From the NCBI GenBank assembly GCA_964020085.1, contig CAXHUQ010000450.1, positions 1 to 64,000 on the forward strand: a stretch of DNA of 64,000 bases, read 5' to 3'. A model generated the notes under the pieces. That model ran no database searches. It was not told the DNA's origin and saw only the letters and a program-made list of their open reading frames with translations. Source of the stretch: Micromussa lordhowensis (lineage: Eukaryota > Cnidaria > Anthozoa > Scleractinia > Lobophylliidae). Of this stretch, positions 47,894 to 61,709 are shown in pieces. A program made the translations under genes and the position numbers. Each line of letters starts with the position of its first letter. The stretch's first letter is position 1.

Positions 47894-49069
47894 AATCTCG
47901 CACTATGCTAACCAGCCCGTTTGCTAATTAGCCCAACTTTGCGCGCGTCGCAACTTTGCAAACTAATACCACCAAAGCACTCCGGGGGTCGGTCCGGGTC
48001 CAAATGCGAAGTATCGGAGCTGCGCAAAATCTCGCACTATGCTAATCAGCCCGGCAGATCCCCAGGCGTGGCCGGCTGGCTGACTAGTTAGCTGAGCTTG
48101 ACGCGTGTCGCAACTTGGCAAACTAATGGCACCAAAGCACTCCTGGGGTCGGTCCGGGTCCACATGCAAAGTTTCGGAGCTGCGCGAAATCTCGCACTAT
48201 GCTAACCAGCCCGTTTGCTAATTAGCCCAACTTTGCGCGCGTCGCAACTTTGCAAACTAATACCACCAAAGCACTCCCGGGGTCGGTCCGGGTCCAAATG
48301 CGAAGTATCGGAGCTGCGCAAAATCTCGCACTATGCTAATCAGCCCGGCAGATCCCCAGGCGTGGCCGGCTGGCTGACTAGTTAGCCAAGCTTGACGCGT
48401 GTCGCAACTTGGCAAACTAATGGCACCAAAGCACTCCTGGGGTCGGTCCGGGTCCACATGCAAAGTTTCGGAGCTGCGCGAAATCTCGCACTATGCTAAC
48501 CAGCCCGTTTGCTAATTAGCCCAACTTTGCGCGCGTCGCAACTTTGCAAACTAATACCACCAAAGAACTCCCGGGGTCGGTCCGGGTCCAAATGCGAAGT
48601 ATCGGAGCTGCGCAAAATCTCGCACTATGCTAATCAGCCCGGCAGATCCCCAGGCGTGGCCGGCTGGCTGACTAGTTAGCCGAGCTTGACGCGTGTCGCA
48701 ACTTGGCAAACTAATGGCACCAAAGCACTCCTGGGGTCGGTTCGGGTCCACATGCAAAGCTTAGGAGCTGCGCGAAATCTCGCACTATGCTAACCAGCCC
48801 GTTTGCTAATTAGCCCAACTTTGCGCGCGTCGCAACTTTGCAAACTAATACCACCAAAGCACTCCGGGGGTCGGTCCGGGTCCAAATGCGAAGTATCGGA
48901 GCTGCGCAAAATCTCGCACTATGCTAATCAGCCCGGCAGATCCCCAGGCGTAGCCGGCTGGCTGACTAGTTAGCTGAGCTTGACGCGTGTCGCAACTTGG
49001 CAAACTAATGGCACCAAAGCACTCCTGGGGTCGGTCCGGGTCCACATGCAAAGTTTCGGAGCTGCGCGA
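47734..49069. repeat. Six-dimer HOR, copy 3, shortened by 428 bp
   Basis: Lacks the first dimer and the A monomer of the second (294+134 = 428 bp), so it opens with a B monomer directly after another B. The remaining series follows in order. Confidence 0.88.
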
Positions 49070-50326
49070 AATCTCGCACTATGCTAACCAGCCCGTTTGC
49101 TAATTAGCCCAACTTTGCGCGCGTCGCAACTTTGCAAACTAATACCACCAAAGCACTCCCGGGGTCGGTCCGGGTCCAAATGCGAAGTATGGGAGCTGCG
49201 CAAAATCTCGCACTATGCTAATCAGCCCGGCAGATCCCCAGGCGTGGCCGGCTGGCTGACTAGTTAGCCGAGCTTGAAGCATGTCGCAACTTGGCAAACT
49301 AATGGCACCAAAGCACTCCTGGGGTCGGTCCGGGTCCACATGCAAAGTTTCGGAGCTGCGCGAAATCTCGCACTATGCTAACCAGCCCGTTTGCTAATTA
49401 GCCCAACTTTGCGCGCGTCGCAACTTTGTAAACTAATACCACGAAAGCACTCCCGGGGTCGGTCCGGGTCCAAATGCGAAGTATCGGAGCTGCGCAAAAT
49501 CTCGCACTATGCTAATCAGCCCTGCAGATCCCCAGGCGTGGCCGGCTGGCTGACTAGTTAGCCGAGCTTGACGCGTGTCGCAACTTGGCAAACTAATGGC
49601 ACCAAAGCACTCCTGGGGTCGGTCCGGGTCCACATGCAAAGTTTCGGAGCTGAGCGAAATCTCGCACTATGCTAACCAGCCCGTTTGCTAATTAGCCCAA
49701 CTTTGCGCGCGTCGCAACTTTGCAAACTAATACCACCAAAGCACTCCCGGGGTCGGTCCGGGTCCAAATGCGAAGTATCGGAGCTGCGCAAAATCTCGCA
49801 CTATGCTAATCAGCCCGGCAGATCCCCAGGCGTGGCCGGCTGGCTGACTAGTTAGCCGAGCTTGACGCGTGTCGCAACTTGGCAAACTAATGGCACCAAA
49901 GCACTCCTGGGGTCGGTCCGGGTCCACATGCAAAGTTTCGGAGCTGCGCGAAATCTCGCACTATGCTAACCAGCCCGTTTGCTAATTAGCCCAACTTTGC
50001 GCGCGTCGCAACTTTGCAAACTAATACCACCAAAGCACTCTCGGGGTCGGTCCGGGTCCAAATGCGAAGTATCGGAGCTGCGCAAAATCTCGCACTATGC
50101 TAATCAGCCCGGCAGATCCCCAGGCGTGGCCGGCTGGCTGACTAGTTAGCCGAGCTTGACGCGTGTCGCAACTTGGCAAACTAATGGCACCAAAGCACTC
50201 CTGGGGTCGGTCCGGGTCCACATGCAAAGTTTCGGAGCTGCGCAAAATCTCGCACTATGCTAACCAGCCCGTTTGCTAATTAGCCCAACTTTGCGCGCGT
50301 TGCAACTTTGCAAACTAATACCACCA

Positions 50327-50349
50327 AAGAACTCCGGGTGTGTCCCAGT
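50327..50349. other. Degenerate A-monomer segment with 2-bp loss
   Basis: The usual CTCCCGGGGTCGGTCCGGG reads as CTCCGGGTGTGTCCCAG here, removing two bases and the 5-bp CCCGG/CCGGG foldback in this copy. Confidence 0.8.
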
Positions 50350-53300
50350 CCAAATGCGAAGTATCGGAGCTGCGCAAAATCTCGCACTATGCTAATCAGC
50401 CCGGCAGATCCCCAGGCGTGGCCGGCTGGCTGACTAGTTAGCCGAGCTTGACGCGTGTCGCAACTTGGCAAACTAATGGCACCAAAGCACTCCTGGGGTC
50501 GGTACGGGTCCACATGCAAAGTTTCGGAGCTGCCCGAAATCTCGCACTATGCTAACCAGCCCGTTTGCTAATTAGCCCAACTTTGCGCGCATCGCAACTT
50601 TGCAAACTAATACCACCAAAGCACTCCCGGGGTCGGTCCGGGTCGAAATGCGAAGTATCGGAGCTGCGCAAAATCTCGCACTATGCTAATCAGCCCGGCA
50701 GATCCCCAGGCGTGGCCGGCTGGCTGACTAGTTAGCCGAGCTTGACGCGTGTCGAAACTTGGCAAACTAATTGCACCAATGCACTCCTGGGGTCGGTCCG
50801 GGTCCACATGCAAAGCTTGGGAGCTGCGCGAAATCTCGCACTATGCTAACCAGCCCGTTTGCTAATTAGCCCAACTTTGCGCGCGTCGCAACTTTGCAAA
50901 CTAATACCACCAAAGCACTCCCGGGGTCCGTCCGGGTCCAAATGCGAAGTAACGGAGCTGCGCAAAATCTCGCACTATGCTAATCAGCTCGGCAGATCCC
51001 CAGGCGTGGCCGGCAGGCTGACTAGTTAGCCGAGCTTGACGCGTGTCGCAACTTGGCAAACTAATGGCACCAAAGCACTCCTGGGGTCGGTCCGCGTCCA
51101 CATGCAAAGTTTCGGAGCTGCGCGAAATCTCGCACTATGCTAACCAGCCCGTTTGCTAATTAGCCCAACTTTGCGCGCGTCGCATCTTTGCAAACTAATA
51201 CCACCAAAGCACTCCCGGGGTCGGTCCGGGTCCAAATGCGAAGTATCGGAGCTGCGCAAAATCTCGCACTATGCTAATCAGCCCGGCAGATCCCCAGGCG
51301 TGGTCGGCTGGCTGACTAGTTAGCCGAGCTTGACGCGTGTCGCAACTTGGCAAACTAATGGCACCAAAGCACTCCTGGGGTCGGTCCGGGTCCACATGCA
51401 AAGTTTCGGAGCTGCGCGAAATCTCGCACTATGCTAACCAGCCCGTTTGCTAATTAGCCCAACTTTGCGCGCGTCGCAACTTTGGAAACTAATACCACCA
51501 AAGCACTCCCGGGGTCGGTCCGGGTCCAAATGCAAAGTATCGGAGCTGTGCAAAATCTCGCACTATGCTAATCAGCCCGGCAGATCCGCAGGCGTGGCCG
51601 GCTGGCTGACTAGTTAGCCGAGCTTGACGCGTGTCCCAACTTGGCAAACTAATGGCACCAAAGCACTCCTGGGGTCGGTCCGTGTCCACATGCAAAGTTT
51701 CGGAGCTGCGCGAAATCTCGCACTATGCTAACCAGCCCGTTTGCTAATTAGCCCAACTTTGCTCGCGTCGCAACTTTGCAAACTAATACCACCAAAGCAC
51801 TCCCGGGGTCGGTCCGGGTCCAAATGCGAAGTATCGGAGCTGCGCAAAATCTCGCACTATGCTAATCAGCCCGGCAGATCCCCAGGCGTGGCCGGCTGGC
51901 TGACTAGTTAGCCGAGCTTGACGCGTGTCGCAACTTGGCAAACTAATGGCACCAAAGCACTCCTGGGGTCGGTCCGGGTCCACATGCAAAGCTTGGGAGC
52001 TGCGCGAAATCTCGCACTATGCTAACCAGCCCGTTTGCTAATTAGCCCAACTTTGCGCGCGTCGCAACTTTGCAAACTAATACCACCAAAGCACTCCCGG
52101 GGTCCGTCCGGGTCCAAATGCGAAGTAACGGAGCTGCGCAAAATCTCGCACTATGCTAATCAGCCCGGCAGATCCCCAGGCGTGGCCGGCAGGCTGACTA
52201 GTTAGCCGAGCTTGACGCGTGTCGCAACTTGGCAAACTAATGGCACCAAAGCACTCCTGGGGTCGGTCCGGGTCCACATGCAAAGTTTCGGAGCTGCGCG
52301 AAATCTCGCACTATGCTAACCAGCCCGTTTGCTAATTAGCCCAACTTTGCGCGCGTCGCATCTTTGCAAACTAATACCACCAAAGCACTCCCGGGGTCGG
52401 TCCGGGTCCAAATGCGAAGTATCGGAGCTGCGCAAAATCTCGCACTATGCTAATCAGCCCGGCAGATCCCCAGGCGTGGCCGGCTGGCTGACTAGTTAGC
52501 CGAGCTTGACGCGTGTCGCAACTTGGCAAACTAATGGCACCAAAGCACTCCTGGGGTCGGTACGGGTCCACATGCAAAGTTTCGGAGCTGCCCGAAATCT
52601 CGCACTATGCTAACCAGCCCGTTTGCTAATTAGCCCAACTTTGCGCGCATCGCAACTTTGCAAACTAATACCACCAAAGCACTCCCGGGGTCGGTCCGGG
52701 TCGAAATGCGAAGTATCGGAGCTGCGCAAAATCTCGCACTATGCTAATCAGCCCGGCAGATCCCCAGGCGTGGCCGGCTGGCTGACTAGTTAGCCGAGCT
52801 TGACGCGTGTCGCAACTTGGCAAACTAATGGCACCAATGCACTCCTGGGGTCGGTCCGGGTCCACATGCAAAGCTTGGGAGCTGCGCGAAATCTCGCACT
52901 ATGCTAACCAGCCCGTTTGCTAATTAGCCCAACTTTGCGCGCGTCGCAACTTTGCAAACTAATACCACCAAAGCACTCCCGGGGTCCGTCCGGGTCCAAA
53001 TGCGAAGTAACGGAGCTGCGCAAAATCTCGCACTATGCTAATCAGCCCGGCAGATCCCCAGGCGTGGCCGGCAGGCTGACTAGTTAGCCGAGCTTGACGC
53101 GTGTCGCAACTTGGCAAACTAATGGTACCAAAGCACTCCTGGGGTCGGTCCGGGTCCACATGCAAAGTTTCGGAGCTGGGCGAAATCTCGCACTATGCTA
53201 ACCAGCCCGTTTGCTAATTAGCCCAACTTTGCGCGCGTCGCATCTTTGCAAACTAATACCACCAAAGCACTCCCGGGGTAGGTCCGGGTCCAAATGCGAA

Positions 53301-54065
53301 GTATCGGAGCTGCGCAAAATCTCGCACTATGCTAATCAGCCCGGCAGATCCCCAGGCGTGGCCGGCTGGCTGACTAGTTAGCCGAGCTTGACGCGTGTCG
53401 CAACTTGGCAAACTAATGGCACCAAAGCACTCCTGGGGTCGGTCCGGGTCCACATGCAAAGTTTCGGAGCTGCGCGAAATCTCGCACTATGCTAACCAGC
53501 CCGTTTGCTAATTAGCCAAACTTTGCGTGCGTCGCAACTTTGGAAACTAATACCACCAAAGCACTCCCGGGGTCGGTCCGGGTCCAAATGCGAAGTATCG
53601 GAGCTGTGCAAAATCTCGCACTATGCTAATCAGCCCGGCAGATCCCCAGGCGTGGCCGGCTGGCTGACTAGTTAGCCGAGCTTGACGCGTGTCGCAACTT
53701 GGCAAACTAATGGCACCAAAGCACTCCTGGGGTCGGTATGGGTCCACATGCAAAGTTTCGGAGCTGCGCGAAATCTCGCACTATGCTAACCAGCCCGTTT
53801 GCTAATTAGCCCAACTTTGCGCGCGTCGCAACTTTGCAAACTAATACCACCAAAGCACTCCCGGGGTCGGTCCGGGTCCAAATGCGAAGTATCGGAGCTG
53901 CGCAAAATCTCGCACTATGCTAATCAGCCCGGCAGATCCCCAGGCGTGGCCGGCTGGCTGACTAGTTAGCCGAGCTTGACGCGTGTCGCAACTTGGCAAA
54001 CTAATGGCACCAAAGCACTCCTGGGGTCGGTCCGGGTCCACATGCAAAGTTTCGGAGCTGCGCGG

Positions 54066-55829
54066 AATCTCGCACTATGCTAACCAGCCCGTTTGCTAAT
54101 TAGCCCAACTTTGCGCGCGTCGCAACTTTGCAAACTAATACCACCAAAGCACTCCCGGGGTCGGTCCGGTTCCAAATGCGAAGTATTGGAGCTGCGCAAA
54201 ATCTCGCACTATGCTAATCAGCCCGGCAGATCCCCAGGCGTGGCCGGCTGGCTGACTAGTTAGCCAAGCTTGACGCGTGTCGCAACTTGGCAAACTAATG
54301 GCACCAAAGCACTCCTGGGGTCGGTCCGGGTCCACATGCAAAGTTTCGGAGCTGCGCGAAATCTCGCACTATGCTAACCAGCCCGTTTGCTAATTAGCCC
54401 AACTTTGCGCGCGTCGCAACTTTGCAAACTAATACCACCAAAGAACTCCCGGGGTCGGTCCGGGTCCAAATGCGAAGTATCGGAGCTGCGCAAAATCTCG
54501 CACTATGCTAATCAGCCCGGCAGATTCCCAGGCGTGGCCGGCTGGCTGAGTAGTTAGGCGAGCTTGACACGTGTCGCAACTTGGCAAACTAATGGCACCA
54601 AAGCACTCCTGGGGTCGGTCCGGGTCCACATGCAAAGTTTAAGAGCTGCGCGAAATCTCGCACTATGCTAACCAGCCCGTTTGCTAATTAGCCCAACTTT
54701 GCGCGCGTCGCAACTTTGCAAACTAATACCACCAAAGCACTCCGGGGGTCGGTCCGGGTCCAAATGCGAAGTATCGGAGCTGCGCAAAATCTCGCACTAT
54801 GCTAATCAGCCCGGCAGATCCCCAGGCGTGGCCGGCTGGCTGACTAGTTAGCTGAGCTTGACGCGTGTCGCAACTTGGCAAACTAATGGCACCAAAGCAC
54901 TCCTGGGGTCGGTCCGGGTCCACATGCAAAGTTTCGGAGCTGCGCGAAATCTCGCACTATGCTAACCAGCCCGTTTGCTAATTAGCCCAACTTTGCGCGC
55001 GTCGCAACTTTGCAAACTAATACCACCAAAGCACTCCCGGGGTCGGTCCAGGTCCAAATGCGAAGTATCGGAGCTGCGCAAAATCTCGCACTATGCTAAT
55101 CAGCCCGGCAGATCCCCAGGCGTGGCCGGCTGGCTGACTAGTTAGCCAAGCTTGACGCGTGTCGCAACTTGGCAAACTAATGGCACCAAAGCACTCCTGG
55201 GGTCGGTCCGGGTCCACATGCAAAGTTTCGGAGCTGCGCGAAATCTCGCACTATGCTAACCAGCCCGTTTGCTAATTAGCCCAACTTTGCGCGCGTCGCA
55301 ACTTTGCAAACTAATACCACCAAAGAACTCCCGGGGTCGGTCCGGGTCCAAATGCGAAGTATCGGAGCTGCGCAAAATCTCGCACTATGCTAATCAGCCC
55401 GGCAGATCCCCAGGCGTGGCCGGCTGGCTGACTAGTTAGCCGAGCTTGACGCGTGTCGCAACTTGGCAAACTAATGGCACCAAAGCACTCCTGGGGTCGG
55501 TTCGGGTCCACATGCAAAGCTTAGGAGCTGCGCGAAATCTCGCACTATGCTAACCAGCCCGTTTGCTAATTAGCCCAACTTTGCGCGCGTCGCAACTTTG
55601 CAAACTAATACCACCAAAGCACTCCGGGGGTCGGTCCGGGTCCAAATGCGAAGTATCGGAGCTGCGCAAAATCTCGCACTATGCTAATCAGCCCGGCAGA
55701 TCCCCAGGCGTAGCCGGCTGGCTGACTAGTTAGCTGAGCTTGACGCGTGTCGCAACTTGGCAAACTAATGGCACCAAAGCACTCCTGGGGTCGGTCCGGG
55801 TCCACATGCAAAGTTTCGGAGCTGCGCGA
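54066..55829. repeat. Six-dimer HOR (1764 bp), copy 4
   Basis: Complete six-variant series, separated from copies 1-3 and belonging to the duplicated 5.6-kb block. Confidence 0.88.
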
Positions 55830-57887
55830 AATCTCGCACTATGCTAACCAGCCCGTTTGCTAATTAGCCCAACTTTGCGCGCGTCGCAACTTTGCAAACT
55901 AATACCAACATAGCACTCCCGGGGTCGGTCCGGGTCCAAATGCGAAGTATCGGAGCTGCGCAAAATCTCGCACTATGCTAATCAGCCCGGCAGATCCCCA
56001 GGCGTGGCCGGCTGGCTGACTAGTTAGCCGAGCTTGACGCGTGTCGCAACTTGGCAAACTAATGGCACCAAAGCACTCCTGGGGTCGGTCCGGGTCCACA
56101 TGCAAAGTTTCGGAGCTGCGCGAAATCTCGCACTATGCTAACCAGCCCGTTTGCTAATTAGCCCAACTTTGCGCGCGTCGCAACTTTGCAAACTAATATC
56201 ACCAAAGCACTACCGGAGTCGGTCCGGGTCCAAATGCGAAGTATCGGAGCTGCGCAAAATCTCGCACTATGCTAATCAGCCCGGCAGATCCCCAGGCGTG
56301 GCCGGCTGGCTGACTAGTTAGCCGAGCTTGACGCGTGTCGCAACTTGGCAAACTAATGGCACCAAAGCACTCCTGGGGTCGGTCCGGGTCCACATGCAAA
56401 GTTTCGGAGCTGCGCGAAATCTCGCACTATGCTAACCAGCCCGTTTGCTAATTAGCCCAACTTTGCGCGCGTCGCAACTTTGCAAACTAATACCACCAAA
56501 GCACTCCCGGGGTTCGTCCGGGTCCAAATGCGAAGTATCGGAGCTGCGCAAAATCTCGCACTATGCTAATCAGCCCGGCAGATCCCCAGGCGTGGCCGGC
56601 TGGCTGACTAGTTAGCCGAGCTTGACGCGTGTCGCAACTTGGCAAACTAATGGCACCAAAGCACTCCTGGGGTCGGTCCGGGTCCACATGCAAAGTTTCG
56701 GAGCTGCGCGAAATCTCGCACTATGCTAACCAGCCCGTTTGCTAATTAGCCCAACTTTGCGCGCGTCGCAACTTTGCAAACTAATACCACCAAAGCACTC
56801 CCGGGGTCGGTCCGGGTCCAAATGCGAAGTATCGGAGCTGCGCAAAATCTCGCACTATGCTAATCAGCCCGGCAGATCCCCAGGCGTGGCCGGCTGGCTG
56901 ACTAGTTAGCCGAGCTTGACGCGTGTCGCAACTTGGCAAACTAATGGCACCAAAGCACTCCTGGGGTCGGTCCGGGTCCACATGCAAAGTTTCGGAGCTG
57001 CGCGAAATCTCGCACTATGCTAACCAGCCCGTTTGCTAATTAGCCCAACTTTGCGCGCGTCGCAACTTTGCAAACTAATATCACCAAAGCACTCCCGGAG
57101 TCGGTCCGGGTCCAAATGCGAAGTATCGGAGCTGCGCAAAATCTCGCACTATGCTAATCAGCCCGGCAGATCCACAGGCGTGGCCGGCTGGCTGACTAGT
57201 TAGCCGAGCTTGACGCGTGTCGCAACTTGACAAACTAATGGCACCAAAGCACTCCTGGGGTCGGTCCGGGTCCACATGCAAAGTTTCGGAGCTGCGCGAA
57301 ATCTCGCACTATGCTAACCAGCCCGTTTGCTAATTAGCCCAACTTTGCGCGCGTCGCAACTTTGCAAACTAATACCACCAAAGAACTCCCGGGGTCGGTC
57401 CGGGTCCAAATGCGAAGTATCGGAGCTGCGCAAAATCTCGCACTATGCTAATCAGCCCGGCAGATCCCCAGGTGTGGCCGGCTGGCTGACTAGTTAGCCG
57501 AGCTTGACGCGTGTCGCAACTTGGCAAACTAATGGCACCAAAGCACTCCTGGGGTCAGTCCGGGTCCACATGCAAAGCTTAGGAGCTGCGCGAAATCTCG
57601 CACTATGCTAACCAGCCCGTTTGCTAATTAGCCCAACTTTGCGCGCGTCGCAACTTTGCAAACTAATACCACCAAAGCACTCCGGGGGTCGGTCCGGGTC
57701 CAAATGCGAAGTATCGGAGCTGCGCAAAATCTCGCACTATGCTAATCAGCCCGGCAGATCCCCAGGCGTGGCCGGCTGGCTGACTAGTTAGCCGAGCTTG
57801 ACGCGTGTCGCAACTTGGCAAACTAATGGCACCAAAGCACTCCTGGGGTCGGTCCGGGTCCACATGCAAAGTTTCGGAGCTGCGCGA

Positions 57888-60178
57888 AATCTCGCACTAT
57901 GCTAACCAGCCCGTTTGCTAATTAGCCCAACTTTGCGAGCGTCGGAACTTTGCAAACTAATACCACCAAAGCACTCCCGGGGTCGGTCCGGGTCCAAATG
58001 CGAAGTATCGGAGCTGCACAAAATCTCGCACTATGCTAATCAGCCCGGCAGATCCCCAGGCGTGGCCGGCTGGCTGACTAGTTAGCCGATCTTGACGCGT
58101 GTCGCAACTTGGCAAACTAATGGCACCAAAGCACTCCTGGGGTCGGTCCGGGTCCACATGCGAAGTTTCGGAGCTGCGCGAAATCTCGCACTTTGCTAAC
58201 CAGTCCGTTTGCTAATGAGCCCAACTTTGCGCGCGTCGCAACTTTGCAAACTAATACCACCAAAGAACTCCCGGGGTCGGTCCGGGTCCAAATGCGAAGT
58301 ATCGGAGCTGCGCAAAATCTCGCACTATGCTAATCAGCCCGGCAGATCCCCAGGCGTGGCCGGCTGGCTGACTAGTTAGCCGAGCTTGACGCGTGTCGCA
58401 ACTTGGCAAACTAATGGCACCAAAGCACTCCTGGGGTCGGTCCGGGTCCATGTGCAAAGTTTCGGAGCTGCGCGAAATCTCGCACTATGCTAACCAGCCC
58501 GTTTGCTAATTAGCCCAACTTTGCGCGCGTCGCAACTTTGCAAACTAATACCACCAAAGCACTCCCGGGGTCGGTCCGGGTCCAAATGCGAAGTATCGGA
58601 GCTGCGCAAAATCTAGCACTATGCTAATCAGCCCAGCAGATCCCCAGGCGTGGCCGGCTGGCTGACTAGTTAGCCGAGCTTGACGCGTGTCGCAACTTGG
58701 CAAACTAATGGCACCAAAGCACTCCTGGGGTCGGTCCGGGTCCACATGCAAAGTTTCGGAGCTGCGCGAAATCTCGCACTATGCTAACCAGCCCGTTTGC
58801 TAATTAGCCCAACTTTGCACGCGTCGCAACTTTGCAAACTAATACCACCAAAGCACTCCCGGGGTCGGTCCGGGTCCAAATGCGAAGTATCGGAGCTGCG
58901 CAAAATCTCGCACTATGCTAATCAGCCCAGCAGATCCCCAGGCGTGGCCGGCTGGCTGACTAGTTAGCCGAGCTTGACGCGTGTCGCAACTTGGCAAACT
59001 AATGGCACCAAAGCACTCCTGGGGTCGGTCCGGGTCCACATGCAAAGTTTCGGAGCTGCGCGAAATCTCGCACTATGCTAACCAGCCCGTTTGCTAATTA
59101 GCCCAACTTTGTGCGCGTCGCAACTTTGCAAACTAATACCACCAAAGCACTCCCGGGGTCGGTCGGGGTCCAAATGCGAAGTATCGGAGCTGCGCAAAAT
59201 CTCGCACTATGCTAATCAGCCCGGCAGATCCCCAGGCGTGGCCGGCTGGCTGACTAGTTAGCCGAGCTTGACGCGTGTCGCAACTTGGCAAACTAATGGC
59301 ACCAAAGCACTCCTGGGGTCGGTCCGGGTCCACATGCAAAGTTTCGGAGCTGCGCGAAATCTCGCACTATGCTAACCAGCCTGTTTGCTAATTAGCCCAA
59401 CTTTGCGCGCGTCGCAACTTTGCAAACTAATACCACCAAAGCACTCCCGGGGTCGGTCCGGGTCCAAATGCGAAGTATCGGAGCTGCGCAAAATCTCGCA
59501 CTATGCTAATCAGCCCGGCAGATCCCCAGGCGTGGCCGGCTGGCTGACTAGTTAGCCGAGCTTGACGCGTGTCGCAACTTGGCAAACTAATTGCACCAAA
59601 GCAATCCTGGGGTCGGTACGGGTCCACATGCAAAGTTTCGGAGCTGCGCGAAATCTCGCACTATGCTAACCAGCCCGTTTGCTAATTAGCCCAACTTTGC
59701 GCGCATCGCAACTTTGCAAACTAATACCACCAAAGCACTCCCGGGGTCGGTCCGGGTCCAAATTCGAAGTATCGGAGCTGCGCAAAGTCTCGCACTATGC
59801 TAATCAGCCCGGCAGATCCCCAGGCGTGGCCGGCTGGCTGACTAGTTAGCCGAGCTTGACGCGTGTCGCAACTTGGCAAACTAATGGCACCAAAGCACTC
59901 CTGGGGTCGGTCCGGGTCCACATGCAAAGTTTCGGAGCTGCGCGAAATCTCGCACTATGCTAACCAGCCCGTTTGCTAATTAGCCCAACTTTGCGCGCGT
60001 CGCAACTTTGCAAACTAATATCACCAAAGCACTCCCGGAGTCGGTCCGGGTCCAAATGCGAAGTATCGGAGCTGCGCAAAATCTCGCACTATGCTAATCA
60101 GCCCGGCAGATCCCCAGGCGTGGCCGGCTGGCTGACTAGTTAGCCGAGCTTGACGTGTGTCGCAACTTGACAAACTAA
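57888..60178. repeat. Thirteen-dimer offset duplication, copy 1
   Basis: Dimer variants here (GCTGCACAAA with CCGATCTTG, CATGTGCAAAG, TCTAGCAC, GTCGGGGTCC, AAAGCAATCC, AAATTCG, CTTGACAAAC) recur in order 3822 bp (13 dimers) downstream. Confidence 0.87.
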
Positions 60179-61709
60179 TGGCACCAAAGCACTCCTGGGG
60201 TCGGTCCGGGTCCACATGCAAAGTTTCGGAGGTGCGCAAAATCTCGCACTATGCTAACCAGCCCGTTTGCTAATTAGCCCAACTTTGCGCGCGTCGCAAC
60301 TTTGCAAACTAATACCACCAAAGAACTCCCGGGGTCGGTCCGGGTCCAAATGCGAAGTATTGGAGCTGCGCAAAATCTCGCACTATGCTAATCAGCCCGG
60401 CAGATCCCCAGGCGTGGCCGGCTGGCTGACTAGTTAGCCGAGCTTGACGCGTGTCGCAACTTGGCAAACTAATGGCACCAAAGCACTCCTGGGGTCGGTC
60501 CGGGTCCACATGCAAAGCTTAGGAGCTGCGCGAAATCTCGCACTATGCTAACCAGCCCGTTTGCTAATTAGCCCAACTTTGCGCGCGTCGCAACTTTGCA
60601 AACTAATACCACCAAAGCACTCCGGGGGTCGGTCCGGGTCCAAATGCGAAGTATCGGAGCTGCGCAAAATCTCGCACTATGCTAATCAGCCCGGCAGATC
60701 CCCAGGCGTGGCCGGCTGGCTGACTAGTTAGCCGAGCTTGACGCGTGTCGCAACTTGGCAAACTAATGGCACCAAAGCACTCCTGGGGTCGGTCCGGGTC
60801 CACATGCAAAGTTTCGGAGCTGCGCGAAATCTCGCACTATGCTAACCAGCCCGTTTGCTAATTAGCCCAACTTTGCGCGCGTCGCAACTTTGCAAACTAA
60901 TACCACCAAAGCACTCCCGGGGTCGGTCCGGGTCCAAATGCGAAGTATCGGAGCTGCGCAAAATCTCGCACTATGCTAATCAGCCCGGCAGATCCCCAGG
61001 CGTGGCCGGCTGGCTGACTAGTTAGCCGAGCTTGACGCGTGTCGCAACTTGGCAAACTAATGGCACCAAAGCACTCCTGGGGTCGGTCCGGGTCCACATG
61101 CAAAGCTTAGGAGCTGCGCGAAATCTCGCACTATGCTAACCAGCCCGTTTGCTAATTAGCCCAACTTTGCGCGCGTCGCAACTTTGCAAACTAATACCAC
61201 CAAAGCACTCCGGGGGTCGGTCCGGGTCCAAATGCGAAGTATCGGAGCTGCGCAAAATCTCGCACTATGCTAATCAGCCCGGCAGATCCCCAGGCGTGGC
61301 CGGCTGGCTGACTAGTTAGCCGAGCTTGACGCGTGTCGCAACTTGGCAAACTAATGGCACCAAAGCACTCCTGGGGTCGGTCCGGGTCCACATGCAAAGT
61401 TTCGGAGCTGCGCGAAATCTCGCACTATGCTAACCAGCCCGTTTGCTAATTAGCCCAACTTTGCGCGCGTCGCAACTTTGCAAACTAATATCACCAAAGC
61501 ACTACCGGAGTCGGTCCGGGTCCAAATGCGAAGTATCGGAGCTGCGCAAAATCTCGCACTATGCTAATCAGCCCGGCAGATCCCCAGGCGTGGCCGGCTG
61601 GCTGACTAGTTAGCCGAGCTTGACGCGTGTCGCAACTTGGCAAACTAATGGCACCAAAGCACTCCTGGGGTCGGTCCGGGTCCACATGCAAAGTTTCGGA
61701 GCTGCGCGA

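Larger units (their letters stand above)
50246..55829. repeat. Large duplicated satellite block, copy 2 (~5.6 kb)
   Basis: Counterpart of 40383-45969. It has its own private changes, such as the shortened segment near 50327-50349 and GGTCGGCTGG near 51303, so it is not a perfect copy. Confidence 0.85.
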
